Positions 53,541-61,789 of a stretch of DNA of 64,000 nucleotides are shown here, in pieces (position 1 is the first letter of the stretch; the number at the start of each line of letters is the position of its first letter). The translations under genes were made by a program, and so were the position numbers. The DNA is from Arthrobacter sp. AK04 (GTDB lineage Bacteria; Actinomycetota; Actinomycetes; Actinomycetales; Micrococcaceae), in the NCBI RefSeq assembly GCF_021129155.1, contig NZ_JAJOMC010000018.1:1-64000 (forward strand). Reading direction: 5' to 3'. Under the pieces are notes generated by a model that was not told the DNA's origin, did not search any database, and saw nothing but the letters and a program-made list of their open reading frames with translations.

Positions 53541-56500
53541 TCATCCCCGCCCAATCAGATCCGGCGACGGCGTCATCGGACGGGCGACAACGAGCACCGG
53601 TGCACGGAGTTCTCCGAAGAGTTTCTCCTTGTCCGCGCTGGTGACAATGATGTCCCGCGTTCCCAACTGGTCCCGGCGAACCAGCAGCACTCCCCTTCGC
53701 AGGTCGGTGCCGTCGTGTTTGATGGCTGTCGAGTCCGGGGGAATACCCTTCGACCAGGCAAATATCACTGGAGCGCCCGGTGGCAGGCCCTCCACCACGA
53801 TGGTGACCACGTCGCCCGGTTTGGCCACCGCGGGATAGACGGAGACGCCGGGTTGGCGGACAGTGAACCCTTCGCTGTCTTTGTTGTTCTCGAGCTTTGG
53901 ATCCGTACTCGATGTGCTGGCTTCAACGCTGATCTCCGCGGACTGGGCCGAGACTCCCCCGTTCGGATCACTTTCCGGCAGGCTGAACTTCAATTCCACC
54001 TCCCGGCTGGTTCCGGAATCCAGGTTTTCCACTGGACACCCAGCATCACCGCACCCGTCGGCCGCTTCAAAGGTCAGCGGACCCGTAGCGGCGGCCTTGA
54101 TGCTGATGCCCGATGCTGTGCCCGGGCCGTTGTTCGTGACTTTTGCTGTGGCGGTTGCCGGCTGGCCACCCGTCCAGCCCTCGCTTTGTTGAAGGGTGAG
54201 CTCCACACCGATGTCCGCCGAGGAGTCCCCTCCCGGCGTTCGCGTGGTGGTGGTGGCCTGGTTGTCAGCCGGGCTTGGGTCGGGGGTTCCGGCGGTGATA
54301 GTCGCAGTTGAGACGTGTTCGCCTGCGGCGTCGCTCCTTACCTCGACATCGATATCCATAGCTATGCCCTTGTTTAGCCGTCCGTCAATGTTGCACTGGA
54401 CAGACCTGGCGGACACTTCGCACCCGTCGCCGGTTGCCTTCAGGGCGGTCATGCCTTCGGGCACCTCAATAAGGACCTTCGCCGACGCCGCCGAGGACGG
54501 TCCGTTGTTGACTACGGAGGCCTTAAGCGTGGCCGTGTTCCCGTGCGCTACGGTGGCCGGAGCGCCGGCCAGCTTGATGGCGAGGTCTGCCCACGGTTGA
54601 AGGGCCGGCTGGGTTTCGGCGCGGCGGCTCTGGACGACGGGCCGGACGTTGCTGCCATCAGGCCTGACGGCATAGATGCCCGGATGGTCCGGCTGCCCGG
54701 CGGGCTGGCCGGTGAAGTAAATCTCCGTCCCGTCCAGGGCCCAAGCGGGATCCTCCGCGGAACGGATCTCGCCACGGCTGGCAGTGGGCGCGCCTGCTGC
54801 GGCGAAGCCAGTGACTGCGGCGATGGACGCGGCGGCGTGCGGGACGTCCGGACCGTTGGCCCCGTCGTCGTCCTTTAGCGTCACCGCCGCAAGCATGCCG
54901 CGGTCCGTGACCACGATCCGTGCGCCGTCGGGTGACCAGGCCGGATGCGTACCGGAGACCGTGCACTCCCCTATGCATCGGCCAGGGGCTGCCAGCGGAG
55001 TTTCCTCGTCTGTGGTGGCGTTCAGCACCCACACCTCCGGCGGAGACGTGATGGGTTTAGTCGGTGGCTTAAGCTCGAGCAACGATCGGGACGGTTGCAT
55101 CCCCGCTTTCGCAACGCTTGGAGCAGGGTTGACCGAGGACAGAAGCCGGAGTTCGATCTGAGGTTGGGGCGAAGGTGAAGTCGTCGAGGGCGGGGATGGG
55201 ATGGGCACCACAGTAACCGCCATGTTGTTGTCGGTGGATATCTCGGCGTTGTCCTTTGAAACTCTGGCTGTGACGGTGTCCTTTCCGGTGGCAGCCCCGT
55301 CAAGAATGATCTTGCGAGTAGCACTAGCCCCCGGCGCGAGCGCTTCGATGGGGCACGTGACAGCTTCGTCTTCCTCCGTAGCGACACACTTGCCAATGCA
55401 GGAAACTTCCCGGGAGCATCCAGAAGGAAGAGCCAGATTTCCTTCTGTTGTAAAGGTCAGGGCGCTGGGGCCAGCTTGAAGTTCACCCACGTTTGTGACC
55501 GTGGCACTGGCAATCACTTCATCCACCCGAGTCGAATCGTCGAAGAACACCTCCGGTGTAGCCTCGACCGCAACCTCCAGATCGGAATTTCCGGCAACAA
55601 GCAGCTTCACCCTGGCTGTGTCGTTTGCCGGGTTGGAGTCGCCCGGCAGGAATACCTGCTCACTGACGTCCCACTCGCCGGGCTTGTCCCCGCGCAGCGT
55701 CCATTGGTGCACCGAATTCCCACGCGGGGGCAGGTTCGATACCCAACACGTGATCTCGGCTTCTCCCCGGGAGCATCCTTCAGGAACGGACACGGCCGTC
55801 ACCCCTGCGGGGACTGCGAGCCTGATTTCCGTCGGTTCAGTAGCCACTCTCCCTATATTTGTGATGCTTGCCTGAAGGCTCAGCTCCTGCCCGACTCGGA
55901 CAGGCCCCGAGCCCTCTAACTCAACCTGTAGATCCGGTGCGTAGCGCCTGTCGACCGCGAGGAACAACCCGTCCGGTGACCAGGCCGGGTTCTCCTCGCC
56001 GTAGCGGACACCTTCAGGCGGTACCCCACCAACTCGTCGGCTGGGCGCGCGGGCGCCTTTCTCCCGTTCCGCCTCCAGGTCAACAATCCAGGTGGCCGGG
56101 TCGCCGTAGTCGCTCCCCCTCCATTCATAGCGGGTGAAAGCAATCCGCCGGCCATCCGGCGACCAGACCGGGTCAACGTCAACGTCCTTGTCGCCCCGCT
56201 CATAATTGAGCATGCCCGCATCCTGCCCGTCAGCCTGACCGCGGTACAGCACACGAGGGATGGCCCCATCTACCTGGCCGACTTCTTGACTCCACGAGAT
56301 CGACGTTCCGTCAGGCGAGTAGGCGGGGCCGGCGTCGTCCAGGGCGGCAGCAGCAATGACGCGCTGCGCCCCGCCGTCGGACGCATTGGCATCAGAAATA
56401 TTCGCATCTGCGGTCCGGGACGTGAAGCCAATGGATGTAGAGCCTCCATCTACAAGCCAGGCTGCATGGGACTCGGCTGTTCCAGGATCCACGGCAGCTT

Positions 56501-57554
56501 CCACGACCCGCGCCGGGTCAATTTCGGGGGCACCGTTGCTGAAATTCAAAGCAGCTATCAGTACGTCGCCACCGGGATCACTACGAATTGAAGTAAAGGC
56601 AATCCAGTGGCCATCTGGGGACCAGGCCACCTCCGAGCTGCCATATCCCGGGGCCAACCGGGGACCAGGCTCGGATGCTGCTGGCCAAACGGGCAAGACT
56701 TGTGGATTCTTGGCGCCGGCGGAGGGGAGCTCAAGGATCGCCAGGCTCCCGGACTGTTCGAACAGAGTAGTGGTGAAGATGACCCAGGTTGATCCGGAGC
56801 TTTCAATCCGACCAGTGGGCCGGTAAGCAGCCGGCTGCGTATCCGCATCGGGACCGGCCGTGAGCTGGATGAGGCCGGCCTCTGACGTTGCGTCAAAAGT
56901 TTCATTCAGGTCTGGAACAGAGAGCTGGAAGAGGTCACCGAGTGGATCCTCGCGGGTACTGCTGAAAATTACTGCCGAAGAGTCCGGCGACCAAGTGGGC
57001 CAGGTATCTGTGGCTGTTGACAGCGTCAGCTGCCGGGACGGCGGGCAGTCGTCCGGGTTCTCCCCCAGCCGGACAACCCAAATGTCCAGGTTTCCGGCCG
57101 CCTCCGAAGCGTACGCCAGCATGGCGCCGTCGGGCGAAATGACCGGATGAAACTCCGCTGAGTTGTTGTCGCAGGTGATGCGCTGGTGGCGCGCGCCGTC
57201 AGCATCACTTCGAACGGCATATACGTCCCCTTGCTGGCTGTCTTTGCTGCTGACATACGCCAAGCTCGGCGTCCCATAACCTGCTGATAGCTCCGCCTTG
57301 ACTGCGGTGGGATCGTCCTCCCAAAGTTCCGGCTCGGGAGCACCGCGACGCTCGGAACCACCGGAAATAGCGACCTTGTAGATATCGGCCCGTCCGTCTG
57401 TGAACGCCACCTTTGGTGCTGCCGGCTCGGGGACGTTGACTACCGTTGACAACAGCATGGCCGGGTCCGCTATTTCTGCGGAGGGTACCGCCAGTCCGGC
57501 AAGAGCGATCGCCCACACCATGAGCGACGCTCCTGCCCACCTTCGCTGTTGCAC
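53541..57554 (-). CDS. Giant secreted TolB-like beta-propeller protein with CARDB/DUF11 domains
   Basis: A 1337-residue exported protein. The signal peptide (MQQRRWAGASLMVWAIALAG, cut near residue 26) is followed by many PD40/TolB-type repeats with WSPDG or SPDG (AEFHPVISPDGAMLAYASEA, DTWPTWSPDSSAVIFSS, PVWSPDGRRIAFTRYEW), giving one propeller in the first 560 residues. Then come immunoglobulin-like CARDB/DUF11 domains (DLQVELEGSGPVRVGQELSL, DLEVAVEATP), a second set of propeller blades around 880-1010 and more DUF11 repeats (LAIKLAGAPATVAHGNTATL). No sortase motif or membrane anchor is seen. It lies ten bases before the DUF4255 gene in the same direction, which is unusual for eCIS clusters and suggests a cell-surface or adhesion role for the particle or its producer. 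Confidence 0.8.
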   Translation of the reverse strand: MQQRRWAGASLMVWAIALAGLAVPSAEIADPAMLLSTVVNVPEPAAPKVAFTDGRADIYKVAISGGSERRGAPEPELWEDDPTAVKAELSAGYGTPSLAYVSSKDSQQGDVYAVRSDADGARHQRITCDNNSAEFHPVISPDGAMLAYASEAAGNLDIWVVRLGENPDDCPPSRQLTLSTATDTWPTWSPDSSAVIFSSTREDPLGDLFQLSVPDLNETFDATSEAGLIQLTAGPDADTQPAAYRPTGRIESSGSTWVIFTTTLFEQSGSLAILELPSAGAKNPQVLPVWPAASEPGPRLAPGYGSSEVAWSPDGHWIAFTSIRSDPGGDVLIAALNFSNGAPEIDPARVVEAAVDPGTAESHAAWLVDGGSTSIGFTSRTADANISDANASDGGAQRVIAAAALDDAGPAYSPDGTSISWSQEVGQVDGAIPRVLYRGQADGQDAGMLNYERGDKDVDVDPVWSPDGRRIAFTRYEWRGSDYGDPATWIVDLEAEREKGARAPSRRVGGVPPEGVRYGEENPAWSPDGLFLAVDRRYAPDLQVELEGSGPVRVGQELSLQASITNIGRVATEPTEIRLAVPAGVTAVSVPEGCSRGEAEITCWVSNLPPRGNSVHQWTLRGDKPGEWDVSEQVFLPGDSNPANDTARVKLLVAGNSDLEVAVEATPEVFFDDSTRVDEVIASATVTNVGELQAGPSALTFTTEGNLALPSGCSREVSCIGKCVATEEDEAVTCPIEALAPGASATRKIILDGAATGKDTVTARVSKDNAEISTDNNMAVTVVPIPSPPSTTSPSPQPQIELRLLSSVNPAPSVAKAGMQPSRSLLELKPPTKPITSPPEVWVLNATTDEETPLAAPGRCIGECTVSGTHPAWSPDGARIVVTDRGMLAAVTLKDDDGANGPDVPHAAASIAAVTGFAAAGAPTASRGEIRSAEDPAWALDGTEIYFTGQPAGQPDHPGIYAVRPDGSNVRPVVQSRRAETQPALQPWADLAIKLAGAPATVAHGNTATLKASVVNNGPSSAASAKVLIEVPEGMTALKATGDGCEVSARSVQCNIDGRLNKGIAMDIDVEVRSDAAGEHVSTATITAGTPDPSPADNQATTTTRTPGGDSSADIGVELTLQQSEGWTGGQPATATAKVTNNGPGTASGISIKAAATGPLTFEAADGCGDAGCPVENLDSGTSREVELKFSLPESDPNGGVSAQSAEISVEASTSSTDPKLENNKDSEGFTVRQPGVSVYPAVAKPGDVVTIVVEGLPPGAPVIFAWSKGIPPDSTAIKHDGTDLRRGVLLVRRDQLGTRDIIVTSADKEKLFGELRAPVLVVARPMTPSPDLIGRG

Positions 57555-57714
57555 TGGCCTCTCTCCTGCGCTGTCGAACCGATTTCACGGTAGCGGCGAA
57601 CCTGACGGCACACCCCTACAACCCTAGGAACCACAGTGCTGGCCCGCGCCGCGGTCCGGCTCGGTGCCCCGGACACACGTTTGGGAACCAGATTCTGCCC
57701 CAAAAGGCAGCCGA

Positions 57715-58338
57715 TCAGATCAGGCCCTCCCGCAAGGCGTACGCCACGGCGTGGGACCGGTTGCGGAGCTGCAGACGCGTAGTGACATCGTGGACAACAT
57801 TTTTTACAGTCCGCTCTGAATACGCGAGTTTCCGTGCTATTTCGGACGTATCCAGACCATCGGCAAGAAGGCGGAGAACCTCCACCTCGCGGGGGGCTAG
57901 CCCTGTAAACATGATGCCCCGCGGGCCAAGGACGTGCCGCTGCAGTTTGCCCACCTGGTCCAGGAGGCGTCCCAACAGATCTGGTGGCACACTCCCTTCG
58001 CCTGAAGCGGCCGCCGCTATAACGGAAACCAGCCGGTCCGGTGTGGCTTCGCTGCGCCGCACCAGCCCAACAACGCCCGTTTCAACCGCTTTGACGAGAT
58101 CGCCGTCGTCGAGATGGCCTGCAACCAGGACGGCGCGGGACACGCCTGTCCGCTGGACAATGCGGAGAAGCGTCAGGGCGTCGTCGTCCACGGAATCGGT
58201 AACAATAACGACCACCCGCACCTGTTCAGAGTCATTTGTCTTCACCACCCGCACCTCGGGGCGTGCACGCAGCTCGCTGGCGACGCCAGCTTCCGAAATT
58301 GGGTCGCGTGCGTGGACGCGGACCGTTATTGGTTCCAT
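57715..58338 (-). CDS. LuxR/NarL-type transcriptional regulator of the eCIS locus
   Basis: A 207-residue regulator with a receiver-like N-terminal domain (about 1-130) and a GerE helix-turn-helix (FTGLAPREVEVLRLLADGLD, TSEIARKLAYSERTVKNVVH) ending in HAVAYALREGLI. The receiver is atypical: the phosphorylation-site region reads VVVIVTDSVDDD and the loop around the acidic pocket is reduced, so phosphorylation is uncertain. No partner kinase is in the window. It is divergent from the membrane protein/PAAR operon and upstream of the beta-propeller gene, a fitting place for a local regulator of both. LuxR genes are frequent in actinobacterial eCIS clusters. Confidence 0.85.
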   Translation of the reverse strand: MEPITVRVHARDPISEAGVASELRARPEVRVVKTNDSEQVRVVVIVTDSVDDDALTLLRIVQRTGVSRAVLVAGHLDDGDLVKAVETGVVGLVRRSEATPDRLVSVIAAAASGEGSVPPDLLGRLLDQVGKLQRHVLGPRGIMFTGLAPREVEVLRLLADGLDTSEIARKLAYSERTVKNVVHDVTTRLQLRNRSHAVAYALREGLI

Positions 58339-58587
58339 GGTTCCTCCCTCAACGTACAGGGCCGACGGCTGCGGTGGGCTAGCCTGCAGTGTCTGCCCAG
58401 ATTGCCCTGTGCCACCAATGTAGAGGCGAGTCCTCTTCGTGCAATCAACACAGGCTCAACGGGCAACCCCTGTGCCCGTAAGACCGCCTGTCCGGTGTGA
58501 TGCCGGTTGTCACGGGAGCCCTAGCCTCGAAAATACCGACGAGCGCGGTGCGTCCCTCGGACGCTGCTCTGTTTGCAAGGAGAGGCC

Positions 58588-59916
58588 ATGAGCACCACTG
58601 CAACGCTGGATTCGCGCCCCCTGACCCTGGAGGCCGGCGCCCAAGCGTCTGTGCCGCTGCACATTCGCAATGATGGCGAAATCGTCGAGGAGTACAAACT
58701 TGAGGTTGTGGGACCCAGCGGCCCGTGGTCTGAGGTTGTTCCCGGGCTGGTGTCCTTGTACCCGGGCCAGGATGCGACAGCCTCCGTGGAGTTCAGGCCT
58801 CCCCGTTCTGCTGCCGTCCAAGCAGGCGAATTTCTCTATGGCGTCCAGGTCCTCCCCACCGAACATCCGGAAGAGGCGGTTGTGCCCGAAGGGGTGCTGA
58901 GCCTCCTCCCCTTCTATGAAACGACAGCTGAACTGATGCCGCGGACATCGCGGGGTCGCTTCGGTGCCCTTCACCGCTTAGCCGTGGACAACAGGGGCAA
59001 CATTCCCATTGCCGTCACGCTCACCGGTACCGATCCGGGAGAAATGCTCGACATGGGACTGCCCGAAGAGGCGCTGACTGTTGAGCCGGGAACCGTTCAG
59101 TTCGCCCACGTTCGCATCCGTCCTGTCCGAAAGATCTGGCGCGGCATGTCCGCCACGCATCCTTTCGCCATAACGGCCACACCGACCGATGGGCCGCCGG
59201 TGGTGCTTGATGGGACGTACCTCCAGGAGCCGATTCTGCCGGCATGGATCACCAAAGCTGCCATTGCATTGTTGGCGTTGACTGTTGGCCTTTTCGCCGC
59301 CTGGCAACTGTTGTTCAAGCCTGCGGTCGAAGCGACTGCCAAAGCGGCTGTCCAGGATTCCGTCAACCAGGCTGGCCAGAGCGCTTCCGAGGCGGCAACC
59401 AAGGCATCGGAGGCCTCGGCAGGAGCTGCGAACGCGGGGGTAGCAGCCGAGTCGGCCGGGGAGGCAGCGACGAGTGCAGCAACGTCCGCAGAAAAAGCAT
59501 CGCAGGCGGCCGGAAATCCGCCTCAGCCGGAAATTGTCAGCTCTATCGCCAAGCGCCTCGAAGTTGAGGCAGCAGCCGGCGCGTCCGGTTCCGCACCTTT
59601 CTCTTTCGATAATCCGACCGGCGTCCTAAAGCTGACCGACCTTGTACTTAACAACCCGCAGGGCGACTTCGGACGATTGCGCCTCGAACTCGACGGGGTC
59701 CCGCTCCTGGACATGGCATTGGAAAACTTCCGGGACATGGACTACCACTTCCTCACTCCGGTCAGGGTCACGGCAGGACAGAGCCTTAACCTAACAATGT
59801 CCTGCAACCGCGTGGGGTCGCCTCCCGATCAGGCCGCACCACCATCCCAATGCAAGTCGGCGGCTTTTCTTAGCGGGACAATAACGATTCCAAACCCGTC
59901 GTCAGCCCAACAATAG
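58588..59916 (+). CDS. Single-pass membrane protein with Ig-like cytoplasmic part, eCIS-linked
   Basis: A 442-residue protein starting at ATG 58588 behind AAGGAGAG. There is no signal peptide; residues 1-215 form two immunoglobulin-like units (VPLHIRNDGEIVEEYKLEVV, LAVDNRGNIPIAVTLTGTDP). One membrane helix follows at 221-242 (ITKAAIALLALTVGLFAAWQ), then an Ala/Ser-rich coiled coil (250-310) and a C-terminal beta domain (320-430) with two cysteines. This predicts N-in, C-out topology. Position upstream of the PAAR gene suggests that it contacts the spike side of the particle at the membrane. A CisA-like role, as reported for the Streptomyces contractile system, is possible; sequence homology was not established. 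Confidence 0.78.
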   Translation: MSTTATLDSRPLTLEAGAQASVPLHIRNDGEIVEEYKLEVVGPSGPWSEVVPGLVSLYPGQDATASVEFRPPRSAAVQAGEFLYGVQVLPTEHPEEAVVPEGVLSLLPFYETTAELMPRTSRGRFGALHRLAVDNRGNIPIAVTLTGTDPGEMLDMGLPEEALTVEPGTVQFAHVRIRPVRKIWRGMSATHPFAITATPTDGPPVVLDGTYLQEPILPAWITKAAIALLALTVGLFAAWQLLFKPAVEATAKAAVQDSVNQAGQSASEAATKASEASAGAANAGVAAESAGEAATSAATSAEKASQAAGNPPQPEIVSSIAKRLEVEAAAGASGSAPFSFDNPTGVLKLTDLVLNNPQGDFGRLRLELDGVPLLDMALENFRDMDYHFLTPVRVTAGQSLNLTMSCNRVGSPPDQAAPPSQCKSAAFLSGTITIPNPSSAQQ

Positions 59917-59926
59917 GAGGCGCACC

Positions 59927-60244
59927 GTGCCTACAGGTCCTGCCCTGAGGGTAGGAGACACATCCCTGTGTCCCCTCTTCGACGGGCCAAAGCCGCATGG
60001 GGGCGGACCGGTCACACCTGCCGCAGCCACCGTGACAGTGCTCATTGGTGGCATGCCAGCCGCCGTAGCCAACTCAGCTCCCGGCGGAATCCTCTGCGTT
60101 TCGCCTGCGCCGAATGGAATCGCCTCCGGCAGCCTCACGGTGCTGATCGGAGGCTTTCCTGCAGCCCGGGTTGGTGACCTCTCGCTTCACGGGACCCCTA
60201 TTGCGCCAGGTCCGGGATGCCCGACCGTCATTATTGGCGGATGA
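59927..60244 (+). CDS. PAAR-like spike tip protein
   Basis: A 105-residue protein starting at GTG 59927 behind AGGAGG. ALRVGDTSLCPLFDGPKPHG, VTPAAATVTVLIGGMPAAVA and LTVLIGGFPAARVGDLSLHG, GPGCPTVIIGG are the repeated short strands of a PAAR cone; conserved Cys and His residues (CPLF, HGGG, HG, GCP) can bind the metal at the tip. PAAR proteins cap the VgrG-like spike. It is separated from the other structural genes by 20 kb and transcribed in the opposite direction with the membrane protein ten bases upstream, so the two are a unit. Confidence 0.88.
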   Translation: MPTGPALRVGDTSLCPLFDGPKPHGGGPVTPAAATVTVLIGGMPAAVANSAPGGILCVSPAPNGIASGSLTVLIGGFPAARVGDLSLHGTPIAPGPGCPTVIIGG

Positions 60245-60428
60245 AATAAACAGCCTGTCTCCTCCTGTGCGGGTGGGCCGGTGGCGAAGCCGTTACTTAC
60301 CGTCCGTCGTTACACGTCCAGGGATCCTACTTGTGTCGCCAAATGACCGAAGAGTCGGGCAGAGGGAACCGCCTAAGCATGGCGGCCGCCCTGAGCCTGG
60401 ACTCGATCTGGCCGTTCCACGGTACCGG

Positions 60429-61682
60429 TTACGAAATCGGAGTGGGTTCCGCCGCTACACATGGGAGCTCCGGGACGGTTGCAGGATCCACAGGAGCCGG
60501 ATCCACAGGACCGGGTGCAGGACCCGGCGGACACGGACGTGGTTCAGGACTCACCGGCACACACGCCTCCGGCCCAGGACCCGGCTCAAAACCCGACGGA
60601 CACGGACGTGGTTCAGGACTCACCGGCACACACGCCTCCGGCCCAGGACCCGGCTCAAAACCCGACGGACACGGACGTGGTTCAGGACTCACCGGCACAC
60701 ACGCCTCCGGCCCAGGACCCGGCTCAAAACCCGACGGACACGGACGTGGTTCAGGATCGGGCACGCGCGGCTCGGGTGCCGGCGCTTCTAATTCGCCTCC
60801 AGTAATATGGCGGTTGACGGGCCTATTGGCCGGAATTGCCCATACTATTGGCCTTTCCGTCTTGCTGCCTATGCCCGGATCAAACCTATTCCTGGGCAGA
60901 TCTTCCAGCTGGTCCAGCTGGGAAATTGGTAGAAGTTCCCAGTTTGATGGATCTGTATGAATGCCCTTAACCAGGGTTTCGAAATGTAGGTGGCATCCTG
61001 TAGAAGATCCGGTGGTGCCCACATGCGCGATGACCTCACCAACTTTTACGGATTCGCCTTGCTCCACCGCAGTGGATTCCAGGTGGTTGTAGGTTGAGAT
61101 AATCCCGTTGCCATGGTCAATCTCCACGCGGTTGCCACCGCCCCAAGGGTGCCAACCGACTGCCCTGGCTACGCCCGAGTCGGCCGAATAAACGCGGGTG
61201 CCGCACGCGGAACCGAAATCCTGCCCCCAATGGAATTCCCCTGCCGCGCCAGTAAGGGGATTTATTCGAGAACCGTAAGAAGACGACAGGTTGAGAACTT
61301 CCAGTGGCGCAAGCAACCAACCTGCCGGGGGACGACCAAGACCACGCGATGCGACCCGCATCCTCCGCGAACCGTCAGCCCCGATCGATTCCACGTCCAC
61401 GCGTTCGAAATAAAGGAATCCGGCAGAATCAGCCACCACGGCATCTTGCACGCGTTCCTGGGGCGCGCTCCCTTCTATTCCGGCTGACCCTTCAGTCTTC
61501 ACCGATTTCGATGGAATTGGCGTTTCGTCGGTTCCTACAGCGGCGGTTGCAGGCAAGGAGGCGCAGCAGAGGACCACGGCTGTAAGGGTTACACTCAGCC
61601 AAGACTTCGACGGCAGTAGTAACAGCCTCCGCCGGCCACACTCATTTCTTTTCGCCACGCTGTTCCTCACCCCGGGTCCCAT
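60429..61682 (-). CDS. Secreted M23 (LytM-type) peptidase with proline-rich tail repeats
   Basis: A 417-residue exported protein. A signal-like helix (WLSVTLTAVVLCCASLPATA, about 29-48) is followed by a linker and the M23 metallopeptidase domain (about 125-250): SSYGSRINPLTG, HWGQDFG (His151, Asp155), GNRVEIDHGNGIISTYNHLE and CHLHFET (231-236) give the zinc ligands and catalytic His. Such enzymes cut peptidoglycan cross-bridges or act on other cell-wall peptides. The C-terminal ~110 residues hold three identical 23-residue units (EPRPCPSGFEPGPGPEACVP plus VSP) with two cysteines each. The frame begins with a GTG/ATG at 61682; a start about 8 residues later is possible. It might open the wall for the injection system, but that is inference. 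Confidence 0.85.
   Translation of the reverse strand: MGPGVRNSVAKRNECGRRRLLLLPSKSWLSVTLTAVVLCCASLPATAAVGTDETPIPSKSVKTEGSAGIEGSAPQERVQDAVVADSAGFLYFERVDVESIGADGSRRMRVASRGLGRPPAGWLLAPLEVLNLSSSYGSRINPLTGAAGEFHWGQDFGSACGTRVYSADSGVARAVGWHPWGGGNRVEIDHGNGIISTYNHLESTAVEQGESVKVGEVIAHVGTTGSSTGCHLHFETLVKGIHTDPSNWELLPISQLDQLEDLPRNRFDPGIGSKTERPIVWAIPANRPVNRHITGGELEAPAPEPRVPDPEPRPCPSGFEPGPGPEACVPVSPEPRPCPSGFEPGPGPEACVPVSPEPRPCPSGFEPGPGPEACVPVSPEPRPCPPGPAPGPVDPAPVDPATVPELPCVAAEPTPIS
60529..60735. repeat. Three tandem 69-bp repeats inside the M23 peptidase gene
   Basis: Units begin at 60529, 60598 and 60667 and are essentially identical over 69 bases, with a fourth partial copy from 60736. They encode the 23-residue Pro/Gly/Cys units of the peptidase tail. 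Identity at DNA level implies recent expansion or gene conversion; copy number is likely to vary between strains. Confidence 0.9.
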
Positions 61683-61789
61683 AATCCCTTTTGGCTTCCT
61701 TTCTAAAGCCGGCAGGCGCCGAAAAGACGCCCATAAAGGCAGTCAAGTGGGCAATGTCCACCTCCGGAACTCTGCAGGAGCAACAACTC

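Noticed and set aside
29917..60244. Prophage
   Set aside because: Tail-like genes are complete, but no capsid, portal, terminase, integrase or lysis genes are found, and AAA+, DUF4255 and DUF4157 genes define an eCIS.
60529..60760. Possible CRISPR array
   Set aside because: The 69-bp units are directly adjacent without unique spacers and code in frame for peptidase tail repeats.
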